A stretch of DNA of 64,000 nucleotides from Nectonema munidae (GCA_030549495.1 JAUIRK010000673.1:1736001-1800000); one strand, 5' to 3'; positions 1 through 14,373 are shown, numbered from the stretch's first letter. Program-made: numbers and translations. The notes: a model not told the origin generated them from the sequence alone.

Positions 1-1677
1 TCTTTTTAGGTTTAACAAATTTTTTCGAAGACCCCAGAATTTATCTGTGTTATGCAAAATTACCCAATCCGGGAAGATCTTTTCACCCTAAATATCAAAA
101 GATAAAAAAAAATTGTTTCATAAAAACAATTCCAAAATCGCATTGCCTTTTATAATCGAGAACATAAGATTTAAAAAAGAATTTATCATATTTTTCAAAT
201 CCATCAATTGTTTCACATGGCACTCAATTTTTCAATGCTATGACTGAAATATCAAAAACTTCTGTTCTCCGTTTATTCGTGTTAAAAACTTGCAGTGTCT
301 TAAAAATAGGTACGTTTTTTTTGAATGAATCAAATGATTTCCATAAAATAGGAATTGTATATCAAATTACTCAATGTCATCTATTTTTTCTAATTCAAAG
401 ATATAACATTTAGTAATAAATAGGTCGTTTTAAACTTTATCGGCCCTATTTTCAACGCTAAAATAGAAATGAATGGAAAATATCTTTAATAGGTTCTCAT
501 TTTCGACGGTTTCAGACATAATAAAACAAGACAAATAATCTTCGTCAAAAAGTGTAAAGTAACAGAGTCCATCATAATTTGATAAGTTGTGGAAGGCCCA
601 TACTCAGTTTCTCTCATCCTCTTTCCTTTTGTGATAATAAACACCATCGCTTTCGAAAATTAATAACAAATTTATCCCCGTCTATTCGGTTTTCTCTTTC
701 TAAATGATTGTCTAAATAAAAATTGGTTAGATGTTGATGGTAGATCAAAGATATTTAGAGCATATTTTTTATGATTAGCCGAGGCAGTTTTTACCTCTTT
801 TTCTGATAATATATGCTTTGAATGGTTTTTATGCTATGTTGCTATTAAAAATATTCTTGGTCGTTCAATTACAACTCATCTGGCATATGATATCCTTGAC
901 AACACTAATTGAACGTCATATTTGAGCAAGTTGTTAAAATGATAAATAATTTAAATTATAAAAGATATGCCAGTTCCAACTCCTTTTTAGAGCATTATCA
1001 ATGACTATTTTGTGTTCGATTAAAAATTAAACATCAATTAAACGTGTTCCAAACATTAAAAAAGATCTTGGGTTCAAATACTGAGCTCGCACTAAAAGTA
1101 GAGTAACAACTAAATTGTCATATTTTGTTCCAAAGCCAGGCTAACAACTACTATGCTAACAGAGGAAACAAGTCGATGCAGACATTTGGATTCATATTTT
1201 ACACGGATATTAAAATTGGCATTCAAAATACAGAATGTTTTAAACATTGAAGGTCACTCATAACTTATAAATAGTGCTATGTTTGCAAGATTAGAAGATA
1301 AAAAGGAGTTATCTAGCAAGTTTTTATGTAGTAATTAAGAAAATTAAAAAAAACACACAGCAATTTTCAAAAAAAATTAACAATTTCAAGAATACGGACT
1401 TTTCGCGAGGCAAAAATTGTAAAAATGACTTTGCGCAGCGATAAAAATCTTTTCTGTGTTTTTAAACGAGTTAGTTAATTTTTTGCAAGCAGTCCGTAAG
1501 CTCTTAATTAGTTAGGGAATTCATTAACTAGTTAATTAGTATTCAGTTAATTTAGTAGTCAAATACAAGATAGGGGTGTAGTAGTTATATAAATTCAGTC
1601 ATGACAGAAAGCAATGTAAACACAATTTTTAGAATGCTATATTTAATGAACAAGTTAAATTGAAATAGCTTACTCAC
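1..1677. other. non-coding, probably fimbrin intron
   Basis: No exon was recognised here on either strand. The last visible fimbrin exon ends with a good GTGAGT donor at its left edge (minus sense), so this stretch should be the start of the next intron, with the remaining calponin-homology exons beyond the window. It is AT-rich with scattered TTAGTTA-like runs near 1.5 kb. Confidence 0.5.
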
Positions 1678-1773
1678 CAAAACAAAATCCCATCAGAAAC
1701 CTTTTCATACAAATCTGATCCATCTTCTGAAAGAGGTAAAATGTGCTTCAAATTAGAATCTTTGGATAAATTT
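1678..1773 (-). CDS. Fim: fimbrin exon C: start of CH1
   Basis: A 96-bp exon, acceptor TTTTATCTAG, donor GTGAGT. It completes the split Ser codon and reads NLSKDSNLKHILPL, then LYEKVSDGILF plus two bases of the next codon, which should be Cys in the family. The length and phase agree with exon B. The intron to exon B is 849 bp. Confidence 0.82.
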
Positions 1774-4466
1774 CTAGATAAAAGAAGGCAAAAATTAGCA
1801 AAACTTCGTATATAACAGTGATGTAAGAAACGAATGGGCAAGTGTGACATTGCCCCCATTCTCTAGTAGGTATCATATACTGCAAACAAGTAATACTAAA
1901 AATATATTGAGTTTTCTATATAAAAAAATTCTCGACAAAAATTTTTGAGGCACCTCAAATTTCAAAAATTTTAGACCGCACTATATACATACAATATAGA
2001 TATATGTAAAACCTAGATACTGCTGAAAACAAAAACCTCTATATTTTTATTAAATTCGTTGCCTAACAAATTACTGTTTTATAAATTCATATACATACAG
2101 AAAGTCAACATCCGACAACGATATTAAATTACAAGACCCAAATTTTACTAAAAAAATTCTACTTAACCTTTTGAAGAACAGTATGCCGCCATTATCGCCA
2201 GCAATGAAAATGGTCTCTTTTAAATATATAAAACTGCATTGAAAAAGAAGGTAGGCCAAAGGAAATATATTTAAAAACACATTCACAAGTTCAACACAAG
2301 AGATCAAAATGCCGAAATTCCGATTTTTTGACTACCTTATATTACATACATTGAAAGGAATTAAATACAAGTAAAAATACTCAGAGAATGATATCTTCGA
2401 ATTATCAAGGTCTACAGGGCTGAACTCGCTCCAAAAATTTTAATGATGAAGATGAAAAAATAGGAATTTTACTTTGTTTTCCTTTAAATCGAGATTTTGT
2501 TTTTTAAAAAATTTATCTCAAAATCGAGTTGAAGTACATAAACTGGAATAATTTCTGGACCGAAATTTGATCATATTTTACACAAGATGAATCGCGAATA
2601 AAAGTAGCGAAGAAATCCTTACGAATTGATCCATTGGGCGAAGGCTTTTTGCTCTTCTTGTCGAATAGAATGGGTGGTGCCTTCAGTAGACGTTTCAGAA
2701 GATCCCTTGCACACAAATAAATCACTTCTCTTGGTCACCATTGATTTGAGTGTGGACGCAAACTCATTCGACTTCAACTTTATGTACAACTTTTGAAATA
2801 AAAAGAGATCAATAATTAATTGTCCTACCGACAATTTTTACAAGATAAAGAAATTCTAAACCAGGGAGAATTATTATCATAATACAATTTGATAATCTTT
2901 GATAAAACAATAAATAAGCATACTAAAAGCGGAAAATATATTTCTCCCATTTTTTCAATATATTTTGTATTTTTTTTGTATTAAAAACTTTTTACAAGAA
3001 AATTATCGTTATTTATTTTTTCATCATCCTGAGATAAAAAAAATTGCTTACGCAATAGGAAAATTATTTAAGATATATTTCAGGTCATCGTTCCCTAAAC
3101 ATCTCAATAATATAGTGTACAGGATTATACAAAAATTGCCATATATGAGAAAAACAAATTGTTAACAAAAAATACTTTTTAAATTACCCAAAATTTTATT
3201 GTTCTTCTTTTTTAAAAAAAAATAACGGTAAAAGCATAGCGCCTGCTACATAAATACACTCTTCTTATCATTTATTTCTTATAAAAAAAAATTCCTGTGT
3301 GTGGGTGACGACTTTTGGAACACGCTGTAGAATTTTAAAATAGACTTGCTATAAAATTCAGAAAGTAAAATATATTTGGAAAATGGGGAATTTTTATCTC
3401 ATTCTTTAAAAATAATTATAAAAACATAGAGAAATGATGTTAATGGCGCTATAATTAAAGCGCGCGCTATTTTTCCAATCTAAAGCATTCTCAGGGAGAA
3501 CACTGAGCGGTACTCGTTTGAAAATCTGTATTCGACGTTTCACTAGTGTAAACTAACATGGCAAGTCACATGGGAGTCAAAATGAAATTGCCTTAGGACT
3601 TAAAGTAAATCAAAATTTAGTATCTGTAAAGCTTGAGTGTTTTTTAATTAACATATTCCTGAAAAAACAGCTCACATATGTATTAATCTCTTTTCAATTA
3701 GAGTAATAAAAGTTTCTTTGGAAAATGAAGTTTAAAGTTTCTTATAAATTTTTGGGATCTTGTGATTATGCGCCCATGAAAAATGTTTGATCTAATGAAC
3801 ACACAGGATCTGATTAAAAGAAAATATGTACAGATTAATACTGAGTGTACTGTTCTAGTGAAATAAAAATAATGAGTTCACCCTCTTCTTTCGCTAATTC
3901 ATGTCAATAAATTTGAAGGAATTGAAAAAGCTTGGAAGAAAAAAGTACTGTAAAATGTTTCTTAATCTTGTGTCTTCAATTTTGGAGCAAAAAATTTAAA
4001 TTTGGAGTATTTATTCCCAAAATAGTGATAAAATGTTTTATATTCACTCTTAAAAACTACCAGTTATATCAAATTTCATTTCTATTACTTCTACTTGCAG
4101 CTCTTCAAGAATATTATCAAGGTCGGCAAAAAAGGGTCAAGATATGGTATTAATATTTATAGGTAAAAACGATAAAGGCAACTTTTCATTCTAAAGATAT
4201 TGTATGTGGACTTAAAATCTCCTTATGAAATAAAGACAATCGCTGGGCGAGAGGATGAAATCAGCTCGAATGTATGGCCCACATAAGGAGGAGTTTCTTA
4301 CTTTTTCGAAGTCTTGAAATGGAATCTTCTTGGAAGTGTGATCGATGTCCATCTCTGTAATCAACTTTCTGACTTCGCATGGAGGAATTTTGATATTTAG
4401 CGCGTTTAACGCATCCCCTAGCTGAGTCAAAGAGATGTAGCCATCACTGTCGCCATTTTGTTTCAG
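1678..4466 (-). CDS. Fim: fimbrin/plastin, N-terminal exons (partial gene)
   Basis: Fimbrin (plastin) is a cytoplasmic actin-bundling protein with an N-terminal EF-hand headpiece followed by four calponin-homology domains. Three exons are readable on the minus strand: 4302-4466, 2623-2789 and 1678-1773. They give about 55, 56 and 31 residues, covering the EF-hand pair, the linker and the start of the first CH domain. All intron ends are GT-AG and the phases (0, 2, 2) join correctly. The linker stretch SSETSTEGTTHSIR followed by AFAQWINS, and the stretch LYEKVSDGILF, match the conserved family pattern (STEGTTHS.R.EEQ.AF..WIN and LY...DGI.LC), closest to insect Fimbrin. The first coding exon with the start codon was not found upstream and the CH exons lie left of the window. 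No stop or frameshift is seen, so the gene is probably functional. Confidence 0.88.
2623..2789 (-). CDS. Fim: fimbrin exon B: linker before CH1
   Basis: A 167-bp exon beginning LYIKLKSNEFASTLKS and ending AFAQWINS, with the last codon split across the next intron. The acceptor is ATTTCAAAAG and the donor GTAAGG. It carries the SSEGT/THS linker hallmark of plastins. The intron to exon A is about 1.5 kb. Confidence 0.85.
4302..4466 (-). CDS. Fim: fimbrin exon A: EF-hand headpiece
   Basis: A 165-bp, phase-0 exon of 55 codons. The acceptor is TTTTTGTTCAAG and the donor GTAAGA. The first EF loop reads NGDSDGYISLTQ, with acidic residues at loop positions 3 and 5 and Gln instead of the usual Glu at position 12. 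The second loop (around DIDHTSKKIPFQDF) is degenerate. Calcium control may therefore be weak, which is inference. The exon starts inside the first EF-hand, so a short upstream exon must hold the start codon. Confidence 0.8.
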
Positions 4467-6519
4467 CTTGAACAAAAAATAAAATTCTTACAAATGAGTT
4501 TAAATGCAGGTACAAAATGTCAAATAGTTTTTCTGGGTACAAAGACTTTAACGTAAAGATGAAGGTTCATCTGTATTGGTGTAAAAAAGTTTACTAGTGG
4601 AATTAATTAAAGATTTTACTTTTTAAGTTTGTTAAATGGATTTAACGCTTCTTTAATGTTTCTAGAATCAATTACTCTTATACTAAGCATTTTCTTTATT
4701 TGGGTTTTTCTAATTTCGCTTCAAAAATACTAAAGGGCACGTAAAGGACCATGAAAGAGACAAGATAAATGTAACAGAAGGGATTTTCATTATATCAAGA
4801 GGAAGAAAAATAAAAAGTTTCGTTCAAAGATTGAAGAAATTTTTATCGAATGGAATGATGTGCAAGAATTTATAAAAAGAAGAAGAAATACCTCACAAAA
4901 CGATATCAAATAACGAAGTAAATTTTTTTGAATACACAAAGTGATGTCATATTTCCGAATATTGAATCAGCAAAAAGAAGGTAAACTACTCTGAATCGCT
5001 TTCTTGGTTATCTTCGAAATGAAAAAACTCCAAAGAAATGAAGTGAAAAATCTCCACTTATCTCACTTGTCTAACTTTTAATTCTGAATTTTTATCAATA
5101 AAAATATATTGAATTCATTTTTTTCCTTAATTAACACATAAAACAATTTAAAATAAAATTTGTTTCACCTTCATTCTATATTTTAAGGCAAAGATATGCA
5201 TAAAAAATATTTTTGATTATTAAAATAGAAAGACTACCTCGTTCAAGGAACATTACCGTCTCACGAACACATTTAAGGAATGAATAAGGGCTCGCTGTAT
5301 TTAGGGTTCGAGACTTTTTATAATAATCAGCAAAGCGAATGTACTAGACTCGAAAAGATATCATTATTATTTGAACTGAGCAGAGAGAACTCTCAACTTT
5401 TTACTACAACCAAGTTGAAAACAGTTATAACAACAAATTTGCAACGTTAATCAAAATTGATGGAAGAAATGGAGGCGTGTGAAGCGTTATCAGATGTAAA
5501 AAAGATTACATTTTGATCTGGTGGAAGGAAACGAAAAAGAATTGACCATTTTTATGTAGTTTGATGAAAAACATTTAACACCAAAGCTTAAATTTAAAAT
5601 TTGAAGTTTATCAAAATTAGAAGTTCCAGTGGGACGCTAGCCCACGTGATTCCCTTTGAAAATTTATGAGTCGCTTAGTTCTAGTTCCTGTCTACGAAAC
5701 TTTGTATGAATATACTCTAGAATAGAAAAGCAAACAGATAAGTGTATATTTATAATGGGAAACATAGGAACAAGGAAAGAGGAGGGGGAAGCAACAAATA
5801 ACAAAATTTTATAAGGGTATGAATTTAGTGATAAATTTAAAGTACACAAAGTGCTTACGATTTTAGAAACTTTTAAAAAATTAACGCAGGACAGAACTGG
5901 AAAAGGCATAGCTCATTAAATGAATACTCGGCTTTATGAAGAGACATTTATTAGATAGAGCTGTCAGTTTATGAATAAGGTTAAAAAAGGCGTTCCTCAA
6001 ATAGTAGATCTATTGTATTGGTGTGTATTTAAAATTAAATGTAACACTTCCAAATCCATTATTATTGTTGTAGCTAAGCTCTCCCCTCTAACTCCAGTCA
6101 TGAGTTTGCGCGCGCTAATAATAACAACCAGATAAAATGAGGGTATTATATTTTTTACGAAGTTCCAAAACGATTGAGGAAGCACTAAGTGATGAAGATC
6201 ATTATTTAACTGAATTATAGAGGACAAAGACATGCTGGCAAAGGATTTAAAAATGGCTGCGTAAGATTTCAAGGGGTCAGCATTGTGATATCGTAGATTT
6301 CAAGTCTTGCATGAAAGTATTATGTAATGGCCATTTATATCCACAAAATTATATTTTTGAAAAGTATTATTCTTCTGATGTATGTCACCAGTGAGAGATG
6401 ATCATTGTGTTTTAAAAAATGAGAGATATCATTTAATGTTACGGTACGCCCCCCGTGTTTATGATCCTCTTTCTTTTAAGCGATAGATACAATTAAAATA
6501 GTACACCATTTAGTCAGTC
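4467..6519. other. no recognised gene
   Basis: Presumably fimbrin first intron, promoter or intergenic DNA. Small open frames (for example 5664-5909 and 5997-6272, minus) show no family motif and no convincing splice context. I could not find the missing first fimbrin exon. Confidence 0.4.
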
Positions 6520-6527
6520 CAGTTAAT

Positions 6528-6925
6528 CAGGGTTTCCCAACAGGGGTGCACATGGACTTTAGGGGTCCATATAATAATTCATAGGGTCCACAGGCGAAAT
6601 ATAAATTGGGGGCACATAATGATATTTTGGTCATCCATGAAGAAAACCAGCTCATAACGGTTTTTATTATAAAAAGTTAATTTTTCCCATATTACTTATT
6701 ATTAATTGCATTATAATTGATTTGCATTAGATTTGCTTTCATTTCAATATGAATTCTAATTATATTATACTATTTTCATAATCATAGCCTTAAAAATTTT
6801 ATTAGTGAAAAATATTAAAATAAAAGATTTCATATTTTTTTAAGTCCAATTTTTATATAGGGGTCTACCAAGAAAAAAAGAAGAGAAATGGGGTTCAAGG
6901 TAAAAAAAAAAGGTTGAGAACCACC
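6528..6925. mobile_element. non-autonomous hAT-type element (398 bp)
   Basis: The left end is CAGGGTTTCCCAAC and the right end, reverse complemented, is GGTGGTTCTCAACC. These are the usual hAT tip pattern. An 8-bp direct repeat CAGTTAAT flanks it at 6520-6527 and 6926-6933. The interior is AT-rich with subterminal GGGGTCCA-like motifs and no transposase. It shares its tip design with the element at 9335. Confidence 0.72.
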
Positions 6926-6933
6926 CAGTTAAT

Positions 6934-7890
6934 TAGAAAGTTGGTGCTTATTAGGGACAAGTTGACCTCACTTTTTTCGTTAGAGGGAACATACTATAGT
7001 TGGTCCTCTTCACTTTTTAGAGTTTTCTTCCTCCCTATTTCATATAATTGTTGAATTTATTTCGAAAATTTGAACAATAAAAACGATGCGATCCTCTTTA
7101 TTTATATTGTTTACACATATAATAAACATTTTTGTTTAATTTGTAAATTTTACTGCGACTTTCAGCTCAAATAACAGTGTAGCTTTTTTCAAGCAGAAAA
7201 TAATCTTTGAGAAAAAGCGTGGATAATGTAACGCGCATAAGCTGGAAAAGTTGGCTAAGAAAAGCATAAAAATGATTTCTCCTCCAAAATATTTTCAAGG
7301 CAAACGAGGCTTATTACTTAAACTCACATACACACACTTCCCTTCTAACCGCACTCGTTTCAAAGAATTAAAAAAAACATAAAATAAGAAATCAATACAC
7401 GTCCTTTAGAAATTCTAATTAAATTAAATGTTAAAGGTAGCATGTCTACGTATTTTGGCGCATAAGAAATCCCCCCCCCCCCCCCATCGAGTCACTTTTA
7501 ACGTTACTCTAACCCACACGCTAAAGCTTTTTAGGCGCTAGCACTCAACGTTTTGGCATTCTTAGGGGAATTGCAAAAGTCTACGAATAATATTATGAAA
7601 AGAAAAAGGTTGTATAATTTATTTTAAAGTTTTAAAATAACGAATTTATTTATTTATATAACATTTAACGTGATACCCTTTTTTAACTCTAATAATAATT
7701 TAATTGTCTAAGAAAAATGGAAAAAATTCAGTGGACTTAAAAATCGATGAAGAGATATAGATATAAAAAAGAGGTTACTATGAATTTTCCAGAATCAGAA
7801 AGTCCGTATCTAATAAAATTGGAGTTGAAGAGGGTGTCGGTTTTTTAAGTATTAAAAAAAGAAGAAAATGTTTATTTTTGTAAGCACATG
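6934..7890. other. no gene; 15-base poly-C tract
   Basis: Only AT-rich DNA is seen, with an uninterrupted run of 15 C at 7471-7485, one of several poly-C tracts in the window. Confidence 0.45.
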
Positions 7891-8037
7891 GTAATGGTAC
7901 CGTAGGGTGTTTTCATCGAAAAGGAACAATTGCGCCGCTTGTATCGAACTATGGGGAAAGCAAGCTTGATGTAGGATCGAACCCAAGACCTTGAGTTATC
8001 GAATCCGGAATCTAACCAACCATACTCACGCCCCTGA
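7891..8037 (-). mobile_element. tRNA-derived SINE, copy 1
   Basis: Read on the minus strand, the head has a box-A-like TTGGTTAG and, about 35 bases on, a box B GGTTCGATCC. These are the internal RNA polymerase III promoter parts of a tRNA. A unique body of about 75 bp follows, with a short TACC-type tail. Two more copies of the same unit lie at 42379 and 61271. It mobilises passively using LINE machinery. It is not a tRNA gene because no cloverleaf closes. Confidence 0.75.
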
Positions 8038-9326
8038 AGTATCCCTTCTTAAATCGAAGAGATGATGGTGGATTTATTAAGCTTTTAAGAATTGGCGGTC
8101 CGAGTCGGATTTTCCCCCTGCGACTTCCAAGCCCTGGAATTTTCAATATAAAAAAAACTGAAATTCCGACATCCTATTCGTGAAAGGCTAAACATATACT
8201 TTCATTCTTTTTCACATAATATATGGTAAAAATGTATTATTTGAAATACACAAATAACATTGTCAATAAAAGCAGTTCTACGAGAGAACCACGAAATGGC
8301 ATAATGAAGAATATTGTGATTCATTGGTTATTCGGTCATCTGTATCAATACCAGTTAGTTTGCTAGAAAAGGCCATATCTAAGGGTCTATCATCTGAATT
8401 CTAACTAACAATTTAATTAAGCAAATAACCTGGATAAATGTTTGGGCTTTTGACTATTAAACAAAATATCTAACTGAGTCCGCTGGACAAATAGAAACTT
8501 TCAAAGATTTTCCACATTCTAAATGACATACTCTTAGTCGTGCACGTAATGAAAGAACGTCATTATGGAGTATACTAGAAGCGTCTTAATGTTTTGTTAA
8601 GAAGAAAAAATGAATTCGCTATCTTCATATTTCTACAATAATAATATAATTGGTGCAAAGTGGAAAAAGTGTTTCACAAAGTGGCAATATATTTAAATAT
8701 CATTCAATTATTTTACAAGTCCTTTCCAAGGCTGAAGAACAGAGGGGGAACATGAATGCCTTCTATCCCTAAGTGGCACTATAAGTAATAAAAAAGTATC
8801 TGGAGTGTTTTCAAGAAAAAGGCACAATTTGTGACATACTAAAAGCAGTGAAGTCGGAATGCATGGAATTAGCACCAGAAATCATTGAAAAGCAAAGCCA
8901 GATTTTAACACAATCATACTCTCTTTCCTAATAGGAGAGACCGAGGGCAAGGTTTGCAATTTTATCCAAACCAAAATAGATATCAAATCGGATTTAAATT
9001 TTAGAAATTCTTTAGGCACTAAAAGATTTCGATTCGTTGAATTTCGGAATAAACCGATCCTTGTGTACAAGCATCGTCTTAAAAAGGTATGGTATAATAA
9101 TTTTCAAATATTTACTATTTGCGCTAAGGATAAATTATCACTTGTAAATCTTATTAATACCTCTATATGATAACAAATAGTTTGAAAAAATATTCAAAAA
9201 TAATTACCAATTACAAAATATGAAATGAGAAGGTTTCTACTAAAAAATTCTACTAGAAACTTTCAAATTTAAAAGGATTTATAATAATAGTGAAATCAAA
9301 AAATAAAGTGGCAAAATCAACCATTC
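8038..9326. other. no recognised gene
   Basis: AT-rich DNA with only short open frames such as 8882-9070 (minus), which has no motif I can name. Confidence 0.4.
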
Positions 9327-9334
9327 ATTTAGAA

Positions 9335-10064
9335 CAAGGTTTCCCAACGGGGTCCACATGGACCCCTAAGGGTCCATTGGGAATTTAAGGGGGTCCATGG
9401 ACAAAAATATGAATATTAGATGTCCTTTTAACACAGTAAGGGGTCCATGAAGTCTTTGCCAAAAATAAAGAATATGTAAACAAATAACAAATGAGTTATC
9501 AGCATCCACTGCTTTTAGCGCTTAATTGACAAGCTATTTATGCAATATATTCTAAAATGTGTATACTAATAAGTGTATAATAGTAAAATAAAAATCGGAT
9601 GTAAGCATATTTTATATGGTTTGGACATCTAATGACCATATTACTCATTTTTATCTAATCACCATGTAAGTAACGATAACAATTTCCTAATATTTTAAAT
9701 TACTACTGACTAATTACAATTATAAGCGAATAGTATCTATGATTCCATGTTTAGTTTGGGTGAAGTTGATTACAGTAATCTTTAGCTACTTGGCTATTGG
9801 ATTATCGCGGCTTGGGTGTATATTGGATTTTATATAAAAGTCATTGTCGTATATTTTTTGTTTATCTTGTTCAAGAAAGCCTTTAGATGTGAAATTATGA
9901 GTATAATATATATTCGTTTTTTTTTCAATTTACAATTAAAATTGAAATGTTTTACCTATTTGAATATACATATTTATATATGTCTCTTATAGATGATGGG
10001 GGTCCACAGTTAATAAGGTTATCGCTTAAAGGGTCCACAAGCAAAAAAAGGTTGGGAACCCCTG
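9335..10064. mobile_element. non-autonomous hAT element (730 bp)
   Basis: The tips are CAAGGTTTCCCAAC on the left and, reverse complemented, CAGGGGTTCCCAACC on the right. A perfect 8-bp target duplication ATTTAGAA flanks it at 9327-9334 and 10065-10072. About six GGGTCCA motifs crowd both subterminal regions and are likely transposase-binding sites (inference from hAT biology). The interior is non-coding, so it must move with a transposase supplied elsewhere. Confidence 0.85.
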
Positions 10065-10072
10065 ATTTAGAA

Positions 10073-12057
10073 AGTGAAAATATATTATGCATACTGGATA
10101 ATATGATTTGAAAAAAATTATCACACACCCACTAAAAATACTACTCCTACCGTTTTGGTTCGGGAATCGATACAAAGGCCTTCCGAGTTTAATCCCATGG
10201 GAATTTTTGGCAAAGGAAGAATTTATCATGTAAGAATCGAACTACTAAAAGACTGCACCAAAACATTACTCAATGTCAGAGAGGATGGAGTGAAGAAAAG
10301 ACGCAATATTATTCCTAACATGTTCACTTCATTGCAGCGTAGCACGCCACAATTTCACTCGAAAGAAGAAATATCTTTGACATATGTCAGTTTATGGGTT
10401 ATGACCGATATAACAGTTGATTTAATGTTTATTAATTAAATGAATTACTAATTCAATGTATAGAAGGCGAGAATTACAACATTTACTTTAAAAAATAAAG
10501 AAACGATGAGATGAAAGAATGATGATTATTATTATTATTATTATATCACATGAAGAAGAGATGAATGTGATGTTTTGCTGAACCGCGCGCCACACATGGT
10601 AGTATTACATGGAAAGTTGAAAAATTGTAGAACATGCAAAGAAATGAGAATTACACTTTGATTGATATTGTCAATATTTTTATATATCCTAGCCCCCCCC
10701 CCCCAGCAGATGCACGCCCTTGATCTGGAAGTAAAAAACGATATCACTTAAAAGTAGATTCTCAGATGGATGTGATTGATATTCAAAAATAGCTGACGTT
10801 TTAAGAAAATTTACTTTTCTTTTGATGAATTGACAGATAAGTTATTCCGTGAAAGGGAAAATGGAATTTCTGCTTCGTTCAAAGAACTTTATAGCGTATA
10901 TGAGTAAAGAATAAAACATTGTTGATTGGGTTTCAAATATCAATAATTTTGGGCCGTACAGATATAGCTTTTTATATATTATTTTAATATTATATTATTA
11001 ATCTCCCCAATAATTCCAAGTTATATATATAAACTATTAAAAATCAATGCATTGATTTTAGAGCGAATACAAAAAAAGTGTTCTTCAATAATGCGCACGC
11101 CACTAATCACAATAATGCGCTAGGAATTTCGCGAAATACGATAATCACTAGTATGCATGCAATAATTTACCTTCATATTATTGATAAGGAAGATTTTAGT
11201 AATTGACCGGTTAAAACATGCTCTCGCTTGCTTATCTTAGGAGTGAGCGTTAGGTTGAGCATCAGATCAGGTTTGACCGAGCGAAGCAGACCGTAGCAAT
11301 AGAAGACCAAACGCGACTACTTTTAATCTTCATTTTTTTTCATTTGTTATACATGAAAATATTTTCTAATTATTCATAACAGAAATCTGCAAAATTCAGG
11401 TTGATTAGTTCGAGCACCGAAAATCCTAATTACTGGGTCGAACAAGGGTTGTAAATTAAAATGTTATTCGGGTTCGGTTCGAATAGCAGTAAACTTCCAT
11501 TTTTAACACGTTTTTCAAGTGTGTTTTTCTTATTTACTAATTTCAATTGTTTCTGTATTTAATTAGTAATTTACTCACATATGCTGAATTAAGTTAATTT
11601 TACTTTATAATGATATCTTTCTTGAAATGTATATGTTGATGAATATATTGCAGACAAGGATGGAAAAAGTTGAAAATAAAATTTGCTACATCATGTATTT
11701 TTGGAGAATGATATTAGATTTAGAAAAAGCATAAATATCAGCTTGAAATTGATACACTTAACTTTACAGGTATAAAACAAATTCATAGTGGTGTAATGAA
11801 TATTGATACTTTTCTGTTATCTCCCATCATTTAAAAAAATTTTTTTAGTGAATGATTTACTTTTTACTGCTTTATCAACATTTCTCTGATTATAATATAA
11901 TATCATTTAGAATTTTTTAGAGTGGGAAGGAGAAAACAGAGATATATAATTTCACTTTATATACACATATAATATATATTTTCGCTTTAAATTTTTATTT
12001 AATGTTGGAAAAACGTAGAATGCTAAGTGAAAATTGTAATATTACTTATCTAATGAG
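10073..12057. other. no recognised gene; small ORF and poly-C
   Basis: A 94-codon open frame (10155-10439, plus) was read but shows no domain and has no splice or start context that convinces. An (ATT)n stretch lies near 10524 and a poly-C run near 10693. A less AT-rich patch at 11.07-11.31 kb matches nothing else in the window. Confidence 0.4.
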
Positions 12058-12547
12058 GAGCCCAATAGCAACTGATGTGTATAAGTAGTGTATCGAAAGG
12101 GTTTAAACTTTTAACTTTGATTTCATCTCGCCACATGAACTCACACATATATGAATCTAGTAGACTTCTATGAGTGCCGTTTTGTTTTTTATTTTTTTCC
12201 TTGGCACTTCTCCACATTCGTTCAATATTTTTAGTGTGAGCCCCACTTAAAGGATCCAGAAAGTTTTTCGAATGATTAATAACTAAATATAATCATTGGT
12301 AGAAAACATATTTCTGTATGAATCCCAGTCATCACTTATTATTGTAGTTCCAGGCCTTATGATATCCTTTATTATGTATAAAGTGTTGTTGCTTTCCTGT
12401 CTGGGACAATAAACATAACATTTTCTTTTCTCTCTGCAGATTCCTCCAAAAACCCATTGTTGGGGAAAGCATACGTCCAACAAGATTTTTTCTTTTGGTG
12501 AACAAACTTTCATCTATTTCTACAGTCATGTTGTGTGCCCCAAGCAC
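12058..12547 (-). mobile_element. broken Merlin/ISXO2-type transposase
   Basis: The minus strand carries the DDE-type domain of the IS1595/ISXO2 family, whose eukaryotic relatives are Merlin DNA transposons. Motifs in order are VEIDESLF with KRK (first catalytic Asp), QWVFGGICRE, GTTIISDDWDSY (second Asp), then INHSKNFLDP, SGAHTKNIER and YMCEFMWRD, ending in a stop at the left edge. The frame changes once after LFTKRKN and there is an internal stop after NDYI, so this copy is dead. The N-terminal zinc-ribbon part was not found and terminal repeats were not identified. This is a plain cut-and-paste DNA transposon remnant. Confidence 0.85.
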
Positions 12548-12861
12548 TCTAAGATTAGCTGTTAATGAAAATAAAAAATATTCTGCTGAAAATATTCTGT
12601 TCTTTTAACGGGTCAGACAGGGGGGTTGAAATATATAATAGAAAACCTATATTGGAGATTTGCTTACAAAGGTTATCTTTCATATTCTTTACTGTATGAA
12701 AAATATGATCATTTCTTTTGTGCATAACATGATGGTGGAACTAAGTACATTAGTTTAGGCGTAAATGATGATGATGTGTGGACTTATCACTGTTCAGTGT
12801 ATTTATATACAGGGTTAACACTTTCGCTGGAGCCTACCTTATAAGTAGAACAAAGAATAAA

Positions 12862-14195
<1,334 letters not shown>

Positions 14196-14290
14196 CCATT
14201 TAAGGAAATCGAACCCAGGATGACAAGATCAATACCAAAAGCTTCCAACAATAGACCGTGCAGTCAACAGAGTCCTAAATGTGCAGAGCT
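14196..14290 (-). mobile_element. possible second tRNA-derived SINE head
   Basis: On the minus strand a box-B-like GGGTTCGATTTCC lies about 55 bases after a box-A-like TGTTGACTGCACGG, with no cloverleaf closure. It differs from the three-copy SINE family. It could be a decayed tRNA-like repeat or chance. Confidence 0.35.
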
Positions 14291-14373
14291 TTCTTGACGA
14301 AGGAACAACTTAACATAACACTTGGCTTTACATTCTTTCGTATTTTAAAACAAAAAACGCATATCTCTACCAC

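Noticed and set aside
5997-6272. Minus-strand frame considered as the missing fimbrin first exon
   Set aside because: The translation does not resemble the fimbrin N-terminus and is too far out of pattern.
7940-8030. Possible tRNA gene
   Set aside because: Box A and box B are present but the cloverleaf does not close and the unit is repeated three times with a common body, so it is a SINE.
10155-10439. 94-codon open frame
   Set aside because: Somewhat protein-like in composition but no family recognised and no exon context; kept only as a note.
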